Of a stretch of 64,000 nt of DNA, positions 1 to 10,585 are shown in pieces. The position numbers and the translations under genes are program-made. The DNA is from Siderastrea siderea (lineage: Eukaryota; Cnidaria; Anthozoa; Scleractinia; Rhizangiidae). Within the stretch, counting starts at the first letter, position 1; each line of letters starts with the position of its first letter. The stretch covers positions 23,157,186 through 23,221,185 of the forward strand of contig OZ034968.1 in the NCBI GenBank assembly GCA_964030785.1, in the 5' to 3' direction. The notes under the pieces are model-generated. The model did not search any database and was not told the origin of the DNA. It worked only from the letters and a program-made list of their open reading frames with translations.

Positions 1-1
1 T

Positions 2-223
2 GTAGCGGCCCATCGTCTTTTGTCTGGCAGACATCTTCAGCTCGCCGTTGAATAAGACTCCTTGGTGACTTCTCCAGCGATGGACCATCGACTCGCTAAT
101 GCCGTAATCTCTTGCCATTTCGGAGTTATTTTCTACAGCCTCTGCTTCTGCGATGACTTTTAATTTAAAGGCAAGCCTTTGGCATTGTGAATGCAAGCTA
201 TCTTTGACATTTGGAGCGATGTA
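2..223 (-). pseudogene. Pogo/Tigger-type transposase N-terminal fragment (HTH), cut by window edge
   Basis: The minus-strand frame is open from 223 to the window edge. It reads a basic helix-turn-helix of the pogo/Tigger/CENP-B class: an FKLKVIAEAEA helix, then MARDYGISESMVHRWRSH, the usual reactive 'xxFGxSxxxVxxWR' pattern, followed by a basic stretch with RQKTMGRY. In these transposases this N-terminal module binds the terminal inverted repeats. There is no in-frame ATG before the HTH and an in-frame stop lies just upstream (224-226), so either a 5' exon is missing or this is a decayed copy. The DDE catalytic domain would lie outside the window. The family call rests on pattern recognition only. 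Confidence 0.7.
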
Positions 224-429
224 TCAGTACTATGGTAACTGTTGATAGTTCTGTTCTTGTTACGGAGTTTTATACTTTGATTAGGATCAATTAATATTCC
301 TTAACACACTGATTCCTTCAAACGGCAACTTTGGAAAGGTTCCCTAAGAGGTTAGCTTTTCGATCACGTTTGTTCACTTCAACTTGAATTTGTAAGTTTC
401 CTAGGAAATTCGCGCAATATTTATTCCCG

Positions 430-575
430 TAGATTGCTCAATTTTTGGGTCTCGGCTTATAGCCGACAGTTTCCTGAATTTTTTTTTGTCAACATTGGGT
501 CAGTATTCTAAGTTACAAGTTTAGCGTCTCGGCTTATAGCCGGGATCGGCTTATAGGCGAATAAATACGGTAGTT
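430..575. repeat. Short direct and inverted repeats built on CGGCTTATAGCCG
   Basis: The palindromic word CGGCTTATAGCCG occurs at about 453-465 and again at 530-542, the second followed by a variant (CGGCTTATAGGCG). Similar 'GGCTTATAAGC' words recur near 46750-46830. This looks like the end of an old DNA element, but no complete pair of termini was found. Confidence 0.4.
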
Positions 576-1853
576 TGGGAGAACTACTTTAAATCAAGAC
601 AATTCATCTTCAGTAATCAATTCCTTAATTTTCATGACTTGTGTGATAAACCAATATGATGATGAGAAATTTGATGCTGATCACTACTGGGGCTTAAAGG
701 ATTAAAGTCCAGTGCACAGTCTGATATACAAAGAACAGAAAACTACATGCATTAAAGGCAACACCTGGTCGATTGAAACCATACGATTTTTGCATACAAC
801 TATTGTATGGGACTTGCTCACGTAAAGTCTGCAACATGAATAATGTCATCTAAATAAGGTATACAACATCTTCACAACATGAAAAATGTCAGAGGATTTT
901 GCAACATTTTTGAAACCCTACAGCAGTTGTAGCCATAATAAATATGTTAGAATGATGAGTTGCTTAATATGATCTTTGCCTGACGTGAGCAGTGTGCACT
1001 ACAAAAGTTGCATACGACAGTTGTGAGCAAAAATCGCACTGTCTAAACCTATACATGTACTGCCATGTAAGTACATTAGTCCAGCCTACAGTTTGCTAAA
1101 CAAAGAACACACATTTATTAAACAAGGCAACATACACGTACTATCACGCAAGTATGTTCCTTGCACTGCTGTTACTTCAGAAGAAGCACAGTAGTTCAGT
1201 GTAAAAAGTTGTTCTAGTTAAGAGCTAGTGAGATATTTCTACCAATCTGCAAAGAACTTTTAGTTGTTTGGGAATAAACTAACATATGTAACAACACTGC
1301 CAACTCAAAGCCTGTAGGTTGGTACATTAATAGTGCGTACTAACAGTAATTCGCTTGCATTGTTAGAATTCCTCTACTGTTGAATCAGGCCAATAACAAT
1401 GAAAGATTGAGCACCTTATAAAGACTTAAAAAGTGTAGTAGAGTGAAGCAGCCTTGGAAACTCCTTGGTTCAAGTAAAGAAAAAGTTCCAGTTAAGCTTT
1501 TAAGGGAAGTGGTCATAACAAGTGTACTTGATGAGGACCCACCTTGCGTAGGGGTAGGGGGGCTATGCAAGATACCACCTGTCTGATTAGCCAAATGGAC
1601 ATCATTTATTGAGACTTTCACATTAGGAGTGCATGAAGCTTGCATTGCTGGAGAAATGGCACAGGGAAGTTTGAATCTTTTTATTAGTTTCTTTTTCTGA
1701 TAGAGTGGGGGCTATTCAAACAAGACACCATCTTTTAAGGTGGGGGAAGGGGGGTATATGAAGAGACCACCTGTCTTTTTGGGGACTGGTGGGTCCTGTC
1801 TGAGTACAATAGTTTTGACCATTTCCCTAAGCCCCAACTATGACAAGCACCTA
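576..1853. other. No gene seen; imperfect G-rich direct repeat at 1530-1800
   Basis: No convincing ORF or splice-bounded exon was found. Two imperfect copies of a G-rich word followed by 'accacctgtct' lie at about 1545-1590 and 1725-1780, suggesting a decayed dispersed repeat. Confidence 0.4.
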
Positions 1854-2312
1854 CTGTGTAGCACTAAATTTTTGCGGGAGTTTATTTTTGCAGATTGGTG
1901 ATTTTTTGTGTTTTGCAGCAACTAATTTTGTGATCGAAAAAGACTGGTTTTTCTTGCTGGGAATTAATTTTTTGTGGTTTTCTGGAAGTCACGTTCAAAT
2001 GGAACTGGTAACATTCTTGTTTTTTATTTCAGTAAGAACAATTGAAATAGAGATAAAACAACATGGGAATGTAAAACAGATTAATCCATGTCACTCTATT
2101 GCATTTTCTCTTTCAAACCAGTATTCTTCTTCGTCTTCAAGAGACATTTTAAGTAAATGGAGATGATTCTTATAAGTTATTTTGTATATACTTCTACACT
2201 GGAGTAAATTTTTGCGGGAAAAAAATTTGCAGGACCTTTATTTTGCGGGAACTATTATGGATTGTGAAAGAAATGGCAAAATTAGAACCCGCAAAAATTT
2301 AGTGCCACACGG
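1854..2312. mobile_element. MITE with TA target duplication
   Basis: The terminal inverted repeats match over about 25 bases. The left end is CTGTGTAGCACTAAATTT and continues into TTTGCGGG; the right end reads the same on the minus strand, with one or two substitutions. TA dinucleotides sit immediately outside (1852-1853 and 2313-2314), as for Tc1/mariner-type insertions. An internal copy of the 'taaatttttgcggg' word occurs near 2204. No transposase is encoded; the 108-aa and 71-aa ORFs here are low-complexity. Confidence 0.75.
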
Positions 2313-2693
2313 TAACTTCTCCTTACAATATCAGTGCATGGTTACCCATACAGTCCTGAGAATGAAGGAAATGATAACCAAAGACGAATTGTCTTGATGT
2401 TTAAGCAAATTCTCCCAACATGTATGATGAAAGAAAGATAATTGTGAAGGATAGTAAGGAGAATTTGCATATTGATTTGGGGCTTAAAGGTTAATGAGGT
2501 TTAAGTTACTGAGATTCTACTGGACGTACAGCCAAGCTTTTGGGTAGAATGACATTTGAGTGTCCAACAAAAGGCAATCACATCTTACAAGAATCTCATG
2601 AAAACTGCACTTAGTTACTCCAACCTTTGAAATTTTGAGAACAGACATGAAGGGCAGTAAACTGATTCTACTTGCTTTTCTGGAATTTTTGCG

Positions 2694-2707
2694 AGAATTA
2701 CGGGGAA
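2694..2707. repeat. Left 14-bp direct repeat (putative target-site duplication)
   Basis: Identical to 7110-7123 (AGAATTACGGGGAA). The two copies bracket the inverted Penelope pair. Confidence 0.75.
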
Positions 2708-2750
2708 TTAAAATTTTTTCACTGTTTTCCGGGATCTTTTCCGAGGTTAA

Positions 2751-4369
2751 CAGGGCTTGAAATAATTTCCCGGCTGGCGCCGGTCAAGTTGTCCGGTCAA
2801 ACCTATTTTTGCTCGGACACCACCCATTTTTGGCTGGACAAATCTCCATTATGCCATATCTCTACAAAATTCCCCCCCTCCCCCTGCAGCATGATGTTTA
2901 CATATCAAACAAGTACATTTTCTAAGCCTTTATTGTACATGGAGCCTCGAACTCATTGCAGGAAAAGTGGAATGCATGGTACAGCCACAACGTTCGGCAA
3001 AATCAATATTACATTTGTGCATGCATCTATCGCTTCAGTTCTATGTCTTCTATACCGTTAAATTTTGATACCTACTAAAGCTATGAAGTTGATGAAATTG
3101 AAGCCTGCGATCTAGTTGATCCTCATAATAATACAAGCTAACTGATGTGAATATACAACAAGAAACTCTTACAAGTAGAATCCATATCCACTGATTTGCT
3201 ACAAAGTAAGCTTAGAATGAATAAGCTTGAATCTTGAAATGTTTCAGTACTATATCTTATTAAAAGGGGTCGGGGAAATGATACCAACAGGCAACTCTCT
3301 TTTTTCATTTGGAATACTTGAATGGCAACCTAATTTTGCTACTCGTTGTCAATTTCAAGTCTATACTGCCTGAGGAAAACATTGCCTTGCGAAGTAATGC
3401 CCGTGAATCCAATAATCACCAAAAAGCTTGGTAACCAAGTATTTATCAGGGGCGTGCCGGAAGTGATGAATGATTTGTTCCGTTTCAGCGTTTTTAGAGA
3501 CGATATGAATCACAACTTTTATGGATGACTATTTGGCCATTTGGAATTACTGGAATTACATCAACGTTGTGCAATTAAGGAAATGAAAGCACTTTGTTGT
3601 GGTTTTAAGTGAAACAAAAACATATCAACGCCAAAAATATATACAATGTTCGGGAGCCTACTGATCCACTCCTGTGTCTTTTATTAAATCTATTGCTCTG
3701 TCTTCTAATTCGTCCTCATTATCTGAATCGGAATCTTCTTCAGTTGAAGAACAATCAATCAAGACCATTCCCCTTTTCGCAAACTCTCGGGCCTTGTACG
3801 ATTTCCTCTTGCTTTGGTTCGGAGGGCGAGTGGCGCTCGTTACCCACAAGTGAATGGCTGGTGTAGTGTCGTAACCTTGAAAAGGGGGACCTTCCATTTT
3901 GACTCTTATCAGGTGGCTAAGGGTGTTCTCGCTGAGTGTTGCCCGAGAATCTGAGAGGCATTGTTATGCTTCTCACGTCACGTTTACAAAATCCAAGCGG
4001 ACTATATATTATAAGAATATAGTAATTCATACTGCTACACACGCTACTCCGGAAGACCCGGCTAATTTGCGGTGACGGCTTGATGAACGACAAAGCGAAG
4101 ATTTGCAACCACCGGAAATTTTACAACCACTATTATGAATCATTTTTTAAAAGTTCTTGGTCTGGTAGTATCTCTGTCTTTTCCCCTTTTTATTCACAAA
4201 CGCCAATAATGTTGAACCTATAAAAATTTAAAACCTGAAGATCCGCATTGAATTTTTCTTTACAAGCGTAAACGACCGGACAAATTGTCCGGCCATCCAA
4301 GGATTTGACCGGACAAAACCTATTTTTGACCGGACATTGTCCGTTGACCGGCCGTTATTTCAAGCCCTG
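2751..4369. mobile_element. Nested 1.6-kb DNA transposon inside the left Penelope copy
   Basis: The terminal repeats start CAGGGCTTGAAATAA and end TTATTTCAAGCCCTG. Subterminal 'ccggacaa/ttgtccgg' words recur at both ends. GGTTAA occurs at 2745-2750 and 4370-4375. The matching region of the right Penelope copy (around 7029-7040) has one GGTTAA and no insert, so it serves as an empty site. The 6-bp duplication does not settle a superfamily. A 79-codon minus-strand ORF (3658-3897) has a basic then Asp/Glu/Ser-rich tail and might be the end of a lost transposase. Confidence 0.85.
3658..3897 (-). pseudogene. Possible C-terminal remnant of a transposase in the nested element
   Basis: A 79-aa ORF lies wholly inside the nested DNA element. 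It runs from a TRPPNQSKRKSYKAREF basic segment into an acidic tail (STEEDSDSDNEDELED). The composition looks like a real protein C-terminus rather than random translation, but no catalytic motif is present. It could equally be a captured host exon. I do not recognise the family with confidence. Confidence 0.35.
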
Positions 4370-4385
4370 GGTTAAGAATATTTAA

Positions 4386-4424
4386 AATCGACGTTTCGAT
4401 CAGTTTCACTGATCTTCTTCAGGC
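4386..4424 (-). ncRNA. Hammerhead-ribozyme-like motif, left Penelope copy
   Basis: Reverse-complement counterpart of the motif at 6985-7022, with the same core words and hairpin. Confidence 0.45.
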
Positions 4425-4571
4425 TGTTGTTAAAAATGACAATATGGCGGATTGTTTCTCATGTTCAGCTTGGTAACCGCACCAATAAATCGTGACTATT
4501 ATACGACGTATGTGAAAAAAGGGCGGGAAAATGTAACGAGGCCTGTCAAGTAATTTTACATTTGTGATATT

Positions 4572-5759
4572 TCACTGACTATTACAGTCTCTCTCACGAT
4601 CGAAGAAGGAGTTCAGGATTGATTTCCACGTTTCAACATGGTCAAAACTGTTAAGCACTTTCATTCCGCGGTGCTTCTGTCGCAGTGATTCAATTCCTTC
4701 GAGAACCTTCCTTTGTCTCAACCCTCTCTCTGTCGCTACGATTTTTGCGTTTGTCCAGTCAATACTTCTTTGGCACTCAATAGTGTGTCGTGCTAGGCCT
4801 CCATCTTCTTTGCCCATTCGTCTTTCGGCCGATAGAGTGTTTCCTTTTTGAAGGTCTTCATTTGTTAATCTGACTTTGTCCATGTGTTCTTTCTTTCATG
4901 TTTGGAACAGGCGCCATGTCTCTCCTACATACACTGAATTCTGGCAGGTACACGGAATCTTATACACAACACATTTCTGCCTTTCACCAAGCGGCTCTTG
5001 ACATGTACGTTTAATCTCTTTGATCTTTCTTCCAGGCTTGAAAGCAACTCGAAAAGAGTATCGGTTGGCAGTTCTCCTGAACCGCTCAGACAACCCTTTT
5101 AAATATGGTATGGTCACGGCTCCACGACTTTCCTGTTCTTCCTGTTCTTTCTTGTCTGTCTGTTGATGTCTTTGCTCCATAAACCTTCTCACGGTCTCTC
5201 TTGGATACCCATTCGCTACAAACACGTCTTCGATGTTGTTCAATTCTTCTGCCAGGTGTTTTTCATCACATAAGGCCCTCGCTCTGTCAGTAAAACCTTT
5301 CACAATCGCTCTCTTCATACTTTCTGGGTGATTGGACCTTTCCTTTACATTTATGTTTGTGTGAGTCTTCTTGTAATAGACAGAGCATTCTATCTTCTTG
5401 GTCTTCCTGTCTACGGTCTGTTTTAAATCAAGTACTGGTAAAACATCTCCTTCTTGGTCTTCTTTTGTGAACACAATTACTCCTGGCTCAATGGTATTGA
5501 GGTGATCTAGTATCTCTTGAGCTTCTCCTTCCTTGCATTTGGTCTCGCTATCATCTACGTACCAGAACCATTCATTTAGGGGATATGGAGACGTTTCCAT
5601 ACCTCTCAACTGGAAGTCTTCCATGTATATGATTGCAATTTCACCCGTGGCACCAAGGCCTATTGGTCCACTGTCTAAAACAAAATGACTTCCTCCGTAT
5701 TCACAATAGGTCAGATCGAACATCCACTTTAACAACTCCATTATTGATGTTACACTCAT
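4572..5759 (-). pseudogene. Penelope-like RT / GIY-YIG ORF, left copy, broken by a nonsense codon
   Basis: Reading leftward from the junction, the frame enters the reverse transcriptase palm just before GPIGLGATGEIAIIYMEDF, then carries the catalytic YVDD motif (in WFWYVDDSETKC), the RT thumb region and a GIY-YIG endonuclease (VVYKIPC...SVYVGETWR). RT motifs upstream of the palm are absent, so the copy is 5'-truncated. At 4896-4898 an Arg codon of the sister copy (CGA) is TGA here. The rest of the endonuclease continues in the same frame to 4572. The change is what CpG deamination would produce. The element is unlikely to be active. Confidence 0.9.
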
Positions 5760-5763
5760 TGTG

Positions 5764-6837
5764 GGTGAAATTGCAATCATATACATGGAAGACTTCCAGT
5801 TGAGAGCTATGGAAACGTCTCCATATCCCCTAAATGAATGGTTCTGGTACGTAGATGATAGTGAGACCAAATGCAAGGAAGGAGAAGCTCAAGAGATACT
5901 AGATCACCTCAATACCATTGAGCCAGGAGTAATTGTGTTCACAAAAGAAGACCAAGAAGGAGATGTTTTACCAGTACTTGATTTAAAACAGACTGTAGAC
6001 AGGAAGACCAAGAAGATAGAATGCTCTGTCTATTACAAGAAGACTCACACAAACATAAATGTAAAGGAAAGGTCCAATCACCCAGAAAGTATGAAGAGAG
6101 CGATTGTGAAAGGTTTTACTGACAGAGCGAGGGCCTTATGTGATGAAAAACACCTGGCAGAAGAATTGAACAACATCGAAGACGTGTTTGTAGCGAATGG
6201 GTATCCAAGAGAGACCGTGAGAAGGTTTATGGAGCAAAGACATCAACAGACAGACAAGAAAGAACAGGAAGAACAGGAAAGTCGTGGAGCCGTGACCATA
6301 CCATATTTAAAAGGGTTGTCTGAGCGGTTCAGGAGAACTGCCAACCGATACTCTTTTCGAGTTGCTTTCAAGCCTGGAAGAAAGATCAAAGAGATTAAAC
6401 GTACATGTCAAGAGCCGCTTGGTGAAAGGCAGAAATGTGTTGTGTATAAGATTCCGTGTACCTGCCAGAATTCAGTGTATGTAGGAGAGACATGGCGCCT
6501 GTTCCAAACACGAAAGAAAGAACACATGGACAAAGTCAGATTAACAAATGAAGACCTTCAAAAAGGAAACACTCTATCGGCCGAAAGACGAATGGGCAAA
6601 GAAGATGGAGGCCTAGCACGACACACTATTGAGTGCCAAAGAAGTATTGACTGGACAAATGCAAAAATCGTAACGACAGAGAGAGGGTTGAGACAAAGGA
6701 AGGTTCTCGAAGGAATTGAATCACTGCGACAGAAGCACCGCGGAATGAAAGTGCTTAACAGTTTTGACCATGTTGAAACATGGAAATCAATCCTGAACTC
6801 CTTCTTCAATCGTGAGAGAGACTGTAATAGTCAGTGA
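5764..6837 (+). pseudogene. Penelope-like RT / GIY-YIG ORF, right copy, 5'-truncated but open to its stop
   Basis: This copy is almost the same protein as the left one but begins slightly later, at GEIAIIYMEDFQL. It is open for about 357 codons: YVDD catalytic motif, a Lys-rich linker region (YYKKTHTNINVKERSNHP), a helical region, then the GIY-YIG nuclease with its zinc-binding-like Cys residues (KCVVYKIPCTCQ), YVGETWR and an R..EH helix. In Penelope elements RT plus GIY-YIG drive target-primed insertion. Lacking the first RT motifs, this copy cannot be autonomous. There is no proper start codon; the first in-frame ATG is internal (IIYMEDF). Confidence 0.9.
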
Positions 6838-6984
6838 AATATCACAAATGTAAAATTACTTGACAGGCCTCGTTACATTTTCCCGTCCTTTTTTCACATA
6901 CATCGTATAATAGTCACGATTTATTGGTGCGGTTACCAAGCTGAACATGAGAAACAATCCGCCATATTGTCATTTTTAACAACA

Positions 6985-7022
6985 GCCTGAAGAAGATCAG
7001 TGAAACTGATCGAAACGTCGAT
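6985..7022 (+). ncRNA. Hammerhead-ribozyme-like motif in the Penelope 3' region
   Basis: CTGAAGA (6987-6993) fits the hammerhead CUGANGA core. It is followed by a perfect 6-bp hairpin, GATCAG/CTGATC with loop TGAAA, then GAAAC. Hammerhead motifs in Penelope terminal repeats are established. One extra A separates the core from the hairpin and stem III with the cleavage site is not clear, so activity is uncertain. Confidence 0.5.
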
Positions 7023-7109
7023 TTTAAATATTCTTAACCTCGGAAAAGATCCCGGAAAACAGTGAAAAAATTTTAATTTCTTAAGATGAGAGGTGAAAGT
7101 TTCAGAAAT

Positions 7110-7123
7110 AGAATTACGGGGAA
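7110..7123. repeat. Right 14-bp direct repeat (putative target-site duplication)
   Basis: Identical to 2694-2707; marks the right edge of the composite insertion. Confidence 0.75.
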
Positions 7124-7975
7124 GTTGATGATATATTATTTTAAATTTATTATTAATACCTGATTGGCACATTGATAATGACATCTACAAGTCCACACAT
7201 AAGATCTTCAATAACACCACAGTCTGGGAAGACAATAAGATATTATAATTATTGAAAGAGCAATGCTTTTTACTTTCCCTTAAGTTCTGCATGCAGACAC
7301 TGACAATAAATTGAGAAAGATATCCTAACAACTTTTTATGTGCGTCTCATGTTATGACAGGCAATGAAACTACACAGTTTACAACTTCAAGTACAATACA
7401 AAGGACATGGATGTCCATAGCTTACCTGTACAATGCAGCACTTGTTCAGCAAAGCCAGACACTTCTTCGCCAGCCTGGGACTGCACTACAGAGCCACCTA
7501 ACTGTCTTATCACCTCTTCATTGGGCAAGAACTCAATAAAATACTTGGAAAAACTTCGCACTAGAAGGATGGCATTGTACGTTTCCCATGTGAAGTCCTC
7601 ACTAAAAATAGAGAATTGGTTGGTTACTTTCCTCGGAAAATGATTGTATTTGAAGAGGCTAGTGGAAAAACCTCCTAAGTGACTTTTTGGGTGCTTTTTT
7701 ATTTTGCTCAAAAATTGCTGATTTTTCGCATACAGGCTTGTTTTCGTGTGGTAAACATTGATCTGTCTTTATTCTAGCCATTTTCCGCTTTTTTCTCCCA
7801 GAAAAACCGCATGCAAAAACACGGTCGGCGTTCTTTACATTCTTTTGTTTAAAGGCAAAACAAAGAAACCGATTAAGTTCTTTTGTTTCGCAAAATCAGC
7901 GGAGCGGGACATTTAAGTTCGATATGAATAACAATAGTGTTATAATCCTTTATTGACGCATGTGATGCAGCGTAT
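7124..7975. other. No gene; sequence shared with other repeats in the window
   Basis: No credible exon was found. About 7660-7790 resembles 9330-9440 (both carry 'tttgctcaaaaa', 'gctgattt' and a 'gtgtgg.aaacattg' word). Its first bases (CCTCCTAAGTGAC) match the outer edge of the dispersed repeat at 52670-52690. Dispersed-repeat DNA. Confidence 0.4.
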
Positions 7976-8110
7976 TCCGCCTTGGCGCAGTGGGTTAAGT
8001 AAGTGTAAGGATGACGATGTACAGTTTATATTGCGAGTTCGACGCGTCCTCACCTCTTTTTTCTGTCGGCAGCGGTTGCACTTTAATTTTCTTCGCCGGT
8101 TCAGATCTTC
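7976..8110 (+). repeat. tRNA-derived SINE-like relic
   Basis: An A-box-like 'tggcgcagtgggt' (about 7983) and a B-box-like 'gcgagttcgacgc' (about 8034) are spaced like a tRNA promoter, followed by a T run. No cloverleaf can be closed, so it is a retroposed relic rather than a tRNA gene. Confidence 0.45.
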
Positions 8111-8569
8111 GTTTTCTAAATAAACGAAGCCAAAATAACGAATAACAGGGACCGCTTAGTGCTTTGTTCGCTGTCAGCGGAAAGAACATCTGAATATCGA
8201 AGTAGTCAGAACTCTTGTAATGTTGTTCGGTGCGTCGCTGCCTCTTTTTCTTTTCCTTTTTGTTTTTCTTTTTGTTGTCGACAGCGCTAGCGGTTGCCCT
8301 GTTTGACCTCCGTTATCGAGAAAAAAAGCAAGGCCAAAAATCGTCTCGTCTTTTTCGCATGACCTGCAACATGAAAAATCCACGTTGTGAAGCACCAAAT
8401 CCGCGAAAACCTATCGGCGAACGATAAAGCTTTTTGAAGACCAAACTGCAAACGGCATTCCCAGCGAAAGATTGTGCTAATAAAGGCACACTAATTTTAA
8501 AAGTAAAAAGGGAAAATCCGAGAAACGAGGAGAGTCGCTATCAGAAAATGTGATTGTGTGAAAACGATT

Positions 8570-8626
8570 GAATGCTGGTCAGCTGAGCGGGAAGCCGCGG
8601 GCTCAAACCCCCGCTCGGCCAACTTC
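8570..8626 (+). repeat. tRNA-like fragment
   Basis: The segment ends in 'gggctcaaacccccgctcggccaac', with a T-arm-like 'ggctcaaaccc'. It is too short and lacks a full anticodon arm. Probably a SINE head or tRNA pseudogene. Confidence 0.3.
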
Positions 8627-9014
8627 TTCTTTGCCGTCAGGATCAGTCTGCCGTCTATATTTTTAGTATCCAAGCTATTTAAGCTTATACTGATCCAGGT
8701 CTACAAGAGATCCGGCACCACTCAACGGTTTGTCGCTGTGGTCTTGCTGCTCTTTAATATCTTTGAAAACCTCAATTAAGTTTTTTTTTCTTTGCTGTAC
8801 TGAAAATAGACGAAAGGACAGACAAACGAAAGAAGAAAGGTTGGTATCGTTAACGTTCCAGTTCTTTCCTTTGAATCTTTCATTGCTTCCCCAATGTGTG
8901 ACTTTAAGCAGTGTTCATTCGTGTGCTCTATCCAAACTTTTTTTTTCCTCTTCATTATGGTCAGCTCAACCTCCGATGAATAATCCAGTCCAGACGAGTC
9001 ACTCAATGAAAAAC

Positions 9015-9030
9015 GGTTCCTTTAGGAGCC
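9015..9030 (+). terminator. Degenerate histone-type 3' stem-loop
   Basis: GGTTCC-TTTA-GGAGCC forms a six-pair stem (one G-T pair) with a four-base loop, preceded by AAAAAC and followed by A-rich sequence, as in replication-dependent histone mRNAs. Unlike the copies at 29064 and 32435, no convincing ORF lies directly upstream. Confidence 0.4.
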
Positions 9031-10243
9031 ATAAAAATATATATATTTTTGGCTATATACTAAGACTCTTTAACTAATTCACTAACTTAAAGGCAATTGC
9101 CTTTTAGGGGATTTGGATTTTGTTTTTACTTGGTTTTGTTCAGTGTCACTGGAAACTATTGTTATAGAAAATTAAAATGAGTTGTGCCAACTTGAAGAAC
9201 CATTTTTTGCCAATGCAGATCAATATTGTGTCAATTTTTGCGAAATTTACCTGGCTCTGTTATTTGCAAGCGGTTTAATTCCACATGCGTGGCATATTAA
9301 ACCAGATTTTTCTATTACCTACAAATAAACAGCGCAAATGCATGCCATTTGCTCAAAAACGGCTGATTTCCCGCGCACAGGCTTTTTTTTCAAATTTGCT
9401 TTTGGTGTGGAAAACATTGCTCTGTATTTGTGTTGATATAACGAAGATATGGCTCCGCAAAGGCACGGCATTTTACAGAAGTTGTATGGTGGGAGGGGCG
9501 CAAGTTTGTAGTAGCAAAATTTTTCTACACCTTACAATGTACCGCTACATAAATACCGTCGAACATCATTGCTTCATGCTAAGTGTATTTAACTTTTAGA
9601 AATGAAATTTACAAATAAAATGTGCGTTAGAACATTAAAAGGTAATTGTTTTTTAGTAAATACTAAATTTTGTAAATACAAAATTACTGTCTTCACAACA
9701 AACGCAGACCTTTCAAAAATGACCGATTAAAAAGAAATGAACACTCCAAAAATACAAACATTAAAATTTAAAATAAGTGATTTTTTTAGTGTTTACAAAA
9801 TTAATGTTCAAAAATGGTGTTTTAAGTATTTACACCTTAGTTTACAAAATGTCCATTTGAAAAGTTTTACCACAAATAGCGAAAGTAGGATAGCAAATTG
9901 ACTAGCATGACCAAACAAAATCTTTATTCAAACAGTAGCCTCCTCCAGGCGTCCAAGTTGCAAAGAAAGTGACAACAACTCTTTTTAAAAATTTTTTTTC
10001 GTCAGGCTGGAAGAAATTGAAGGTAATGGGGGCCGGAGAAAAAAATTAACTATGAACTCTTTGCTCTTAACAATCAATCTCAGGGACGCCTGCAATAGGC
10101 TATTGCTAACAAAACAAATCAAGACAAACGATCGTTTTTTTATACAGAAAAGCTATAACAACTAAAACAACTGAATAGATCAAAACAAACAAAAAAATAC
10201 ATATAAAAACACAGTAGCTTAAGAAACAAAACAGGTACACATT
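9031..10243. other. AT-rich DNA, no gene seen
   Basis: Long T and A runs are present, with partial similarity of 9330-9440 to 7690-7790. No exon-like ORF was found. Confidence 0.4.
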
Positions 10244-10555
10244 CTAAACAACACCCAACTCAATTTCTTCAACTGGGCCATCATCTAGCCGCCTTGAGGG
10301 GAAATATCGACGGGCGGTTTCCCGGCAAAGACTGAACTGGCTGTTCATGTAGTAGTGGTGACAAAGCAAGCGCGGCGACGTTACCCATTCGGGAACGTCC
10401 GCCGGAGGTTCAAAATTATTCGGGTCCCTCCGAACTTCACCCTCTGCGGCCCTATCTGAGACACATTTACGACGACAATACACCAACAAGATAACAGCTA
10501 CAATTAAAATAACGGAAGATGGAACAAAATATACTAAAAAACTTAAGGAGCCCAT
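10244..10555 (-). CDS. Hypothetical small single-pass membrane protein (103 aa)
   Basis: An intronless ORF of 103 codons. Residues about 4-27 form one strong hydrophobic segment (FLVYFVPSSVILIVAVILLV) followed at once by a basic stop-transfer patch (YCRRK). The rest is a charged, Cys-containing cytoplasmic-type tail with an RYFPSRRLDD motif and an acidic end. This suggests a small type III or signal-anchored membrane protein. GC content and codon variety are higher than in the surrounding AT-rich DNA, which supports coding. I do not recognise a family. The ATG at 10553-10555 starts the hydrophobic segment directly, so it is the natural start. No AATAAA was seen close downstream. Confidence 0.5.
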   Translation of the reverse strand: MGSLSFLVYFVPSSVILIVAVILLVYCRRKCVSDRAAEGEVRRDPNNFEPPADVPEWVTSPRLLCHHYYMNSQFSLCRETARRYFPSRRLDDGPVEEIELGVV

Positions 10556-10585
10556 ATTTATAAGAAATCAATTTGCTATCCTACT

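Larger units (their letters stand above)
2694..7123. mobile_element. Composite insertion: inverted (head-to-head) pair of Penelope-like elements
   Basis: Two 5'-truncated Penelope-like retroelements face each other, with their 5' ends meeting near 5757-5763 and their 3' regions pointing outward. The outer 3' parts match as inverted repeats: 2708-2744 plus 4376-4570 against 6840-7078. The whole block is bracketed by the same 14 bases, AGAATTACGGGGAA, at 2694-2707 and 7110-7123, so it looks like a single insertion with a target-site duplication. The right end carries about 30 extra bases (7079-7109) absent from the left, resembling the short 'tail' extension known for Penelope elements. Partial, inverted and tandem arrangements are typical of this class. 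Confidence 0.85.
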
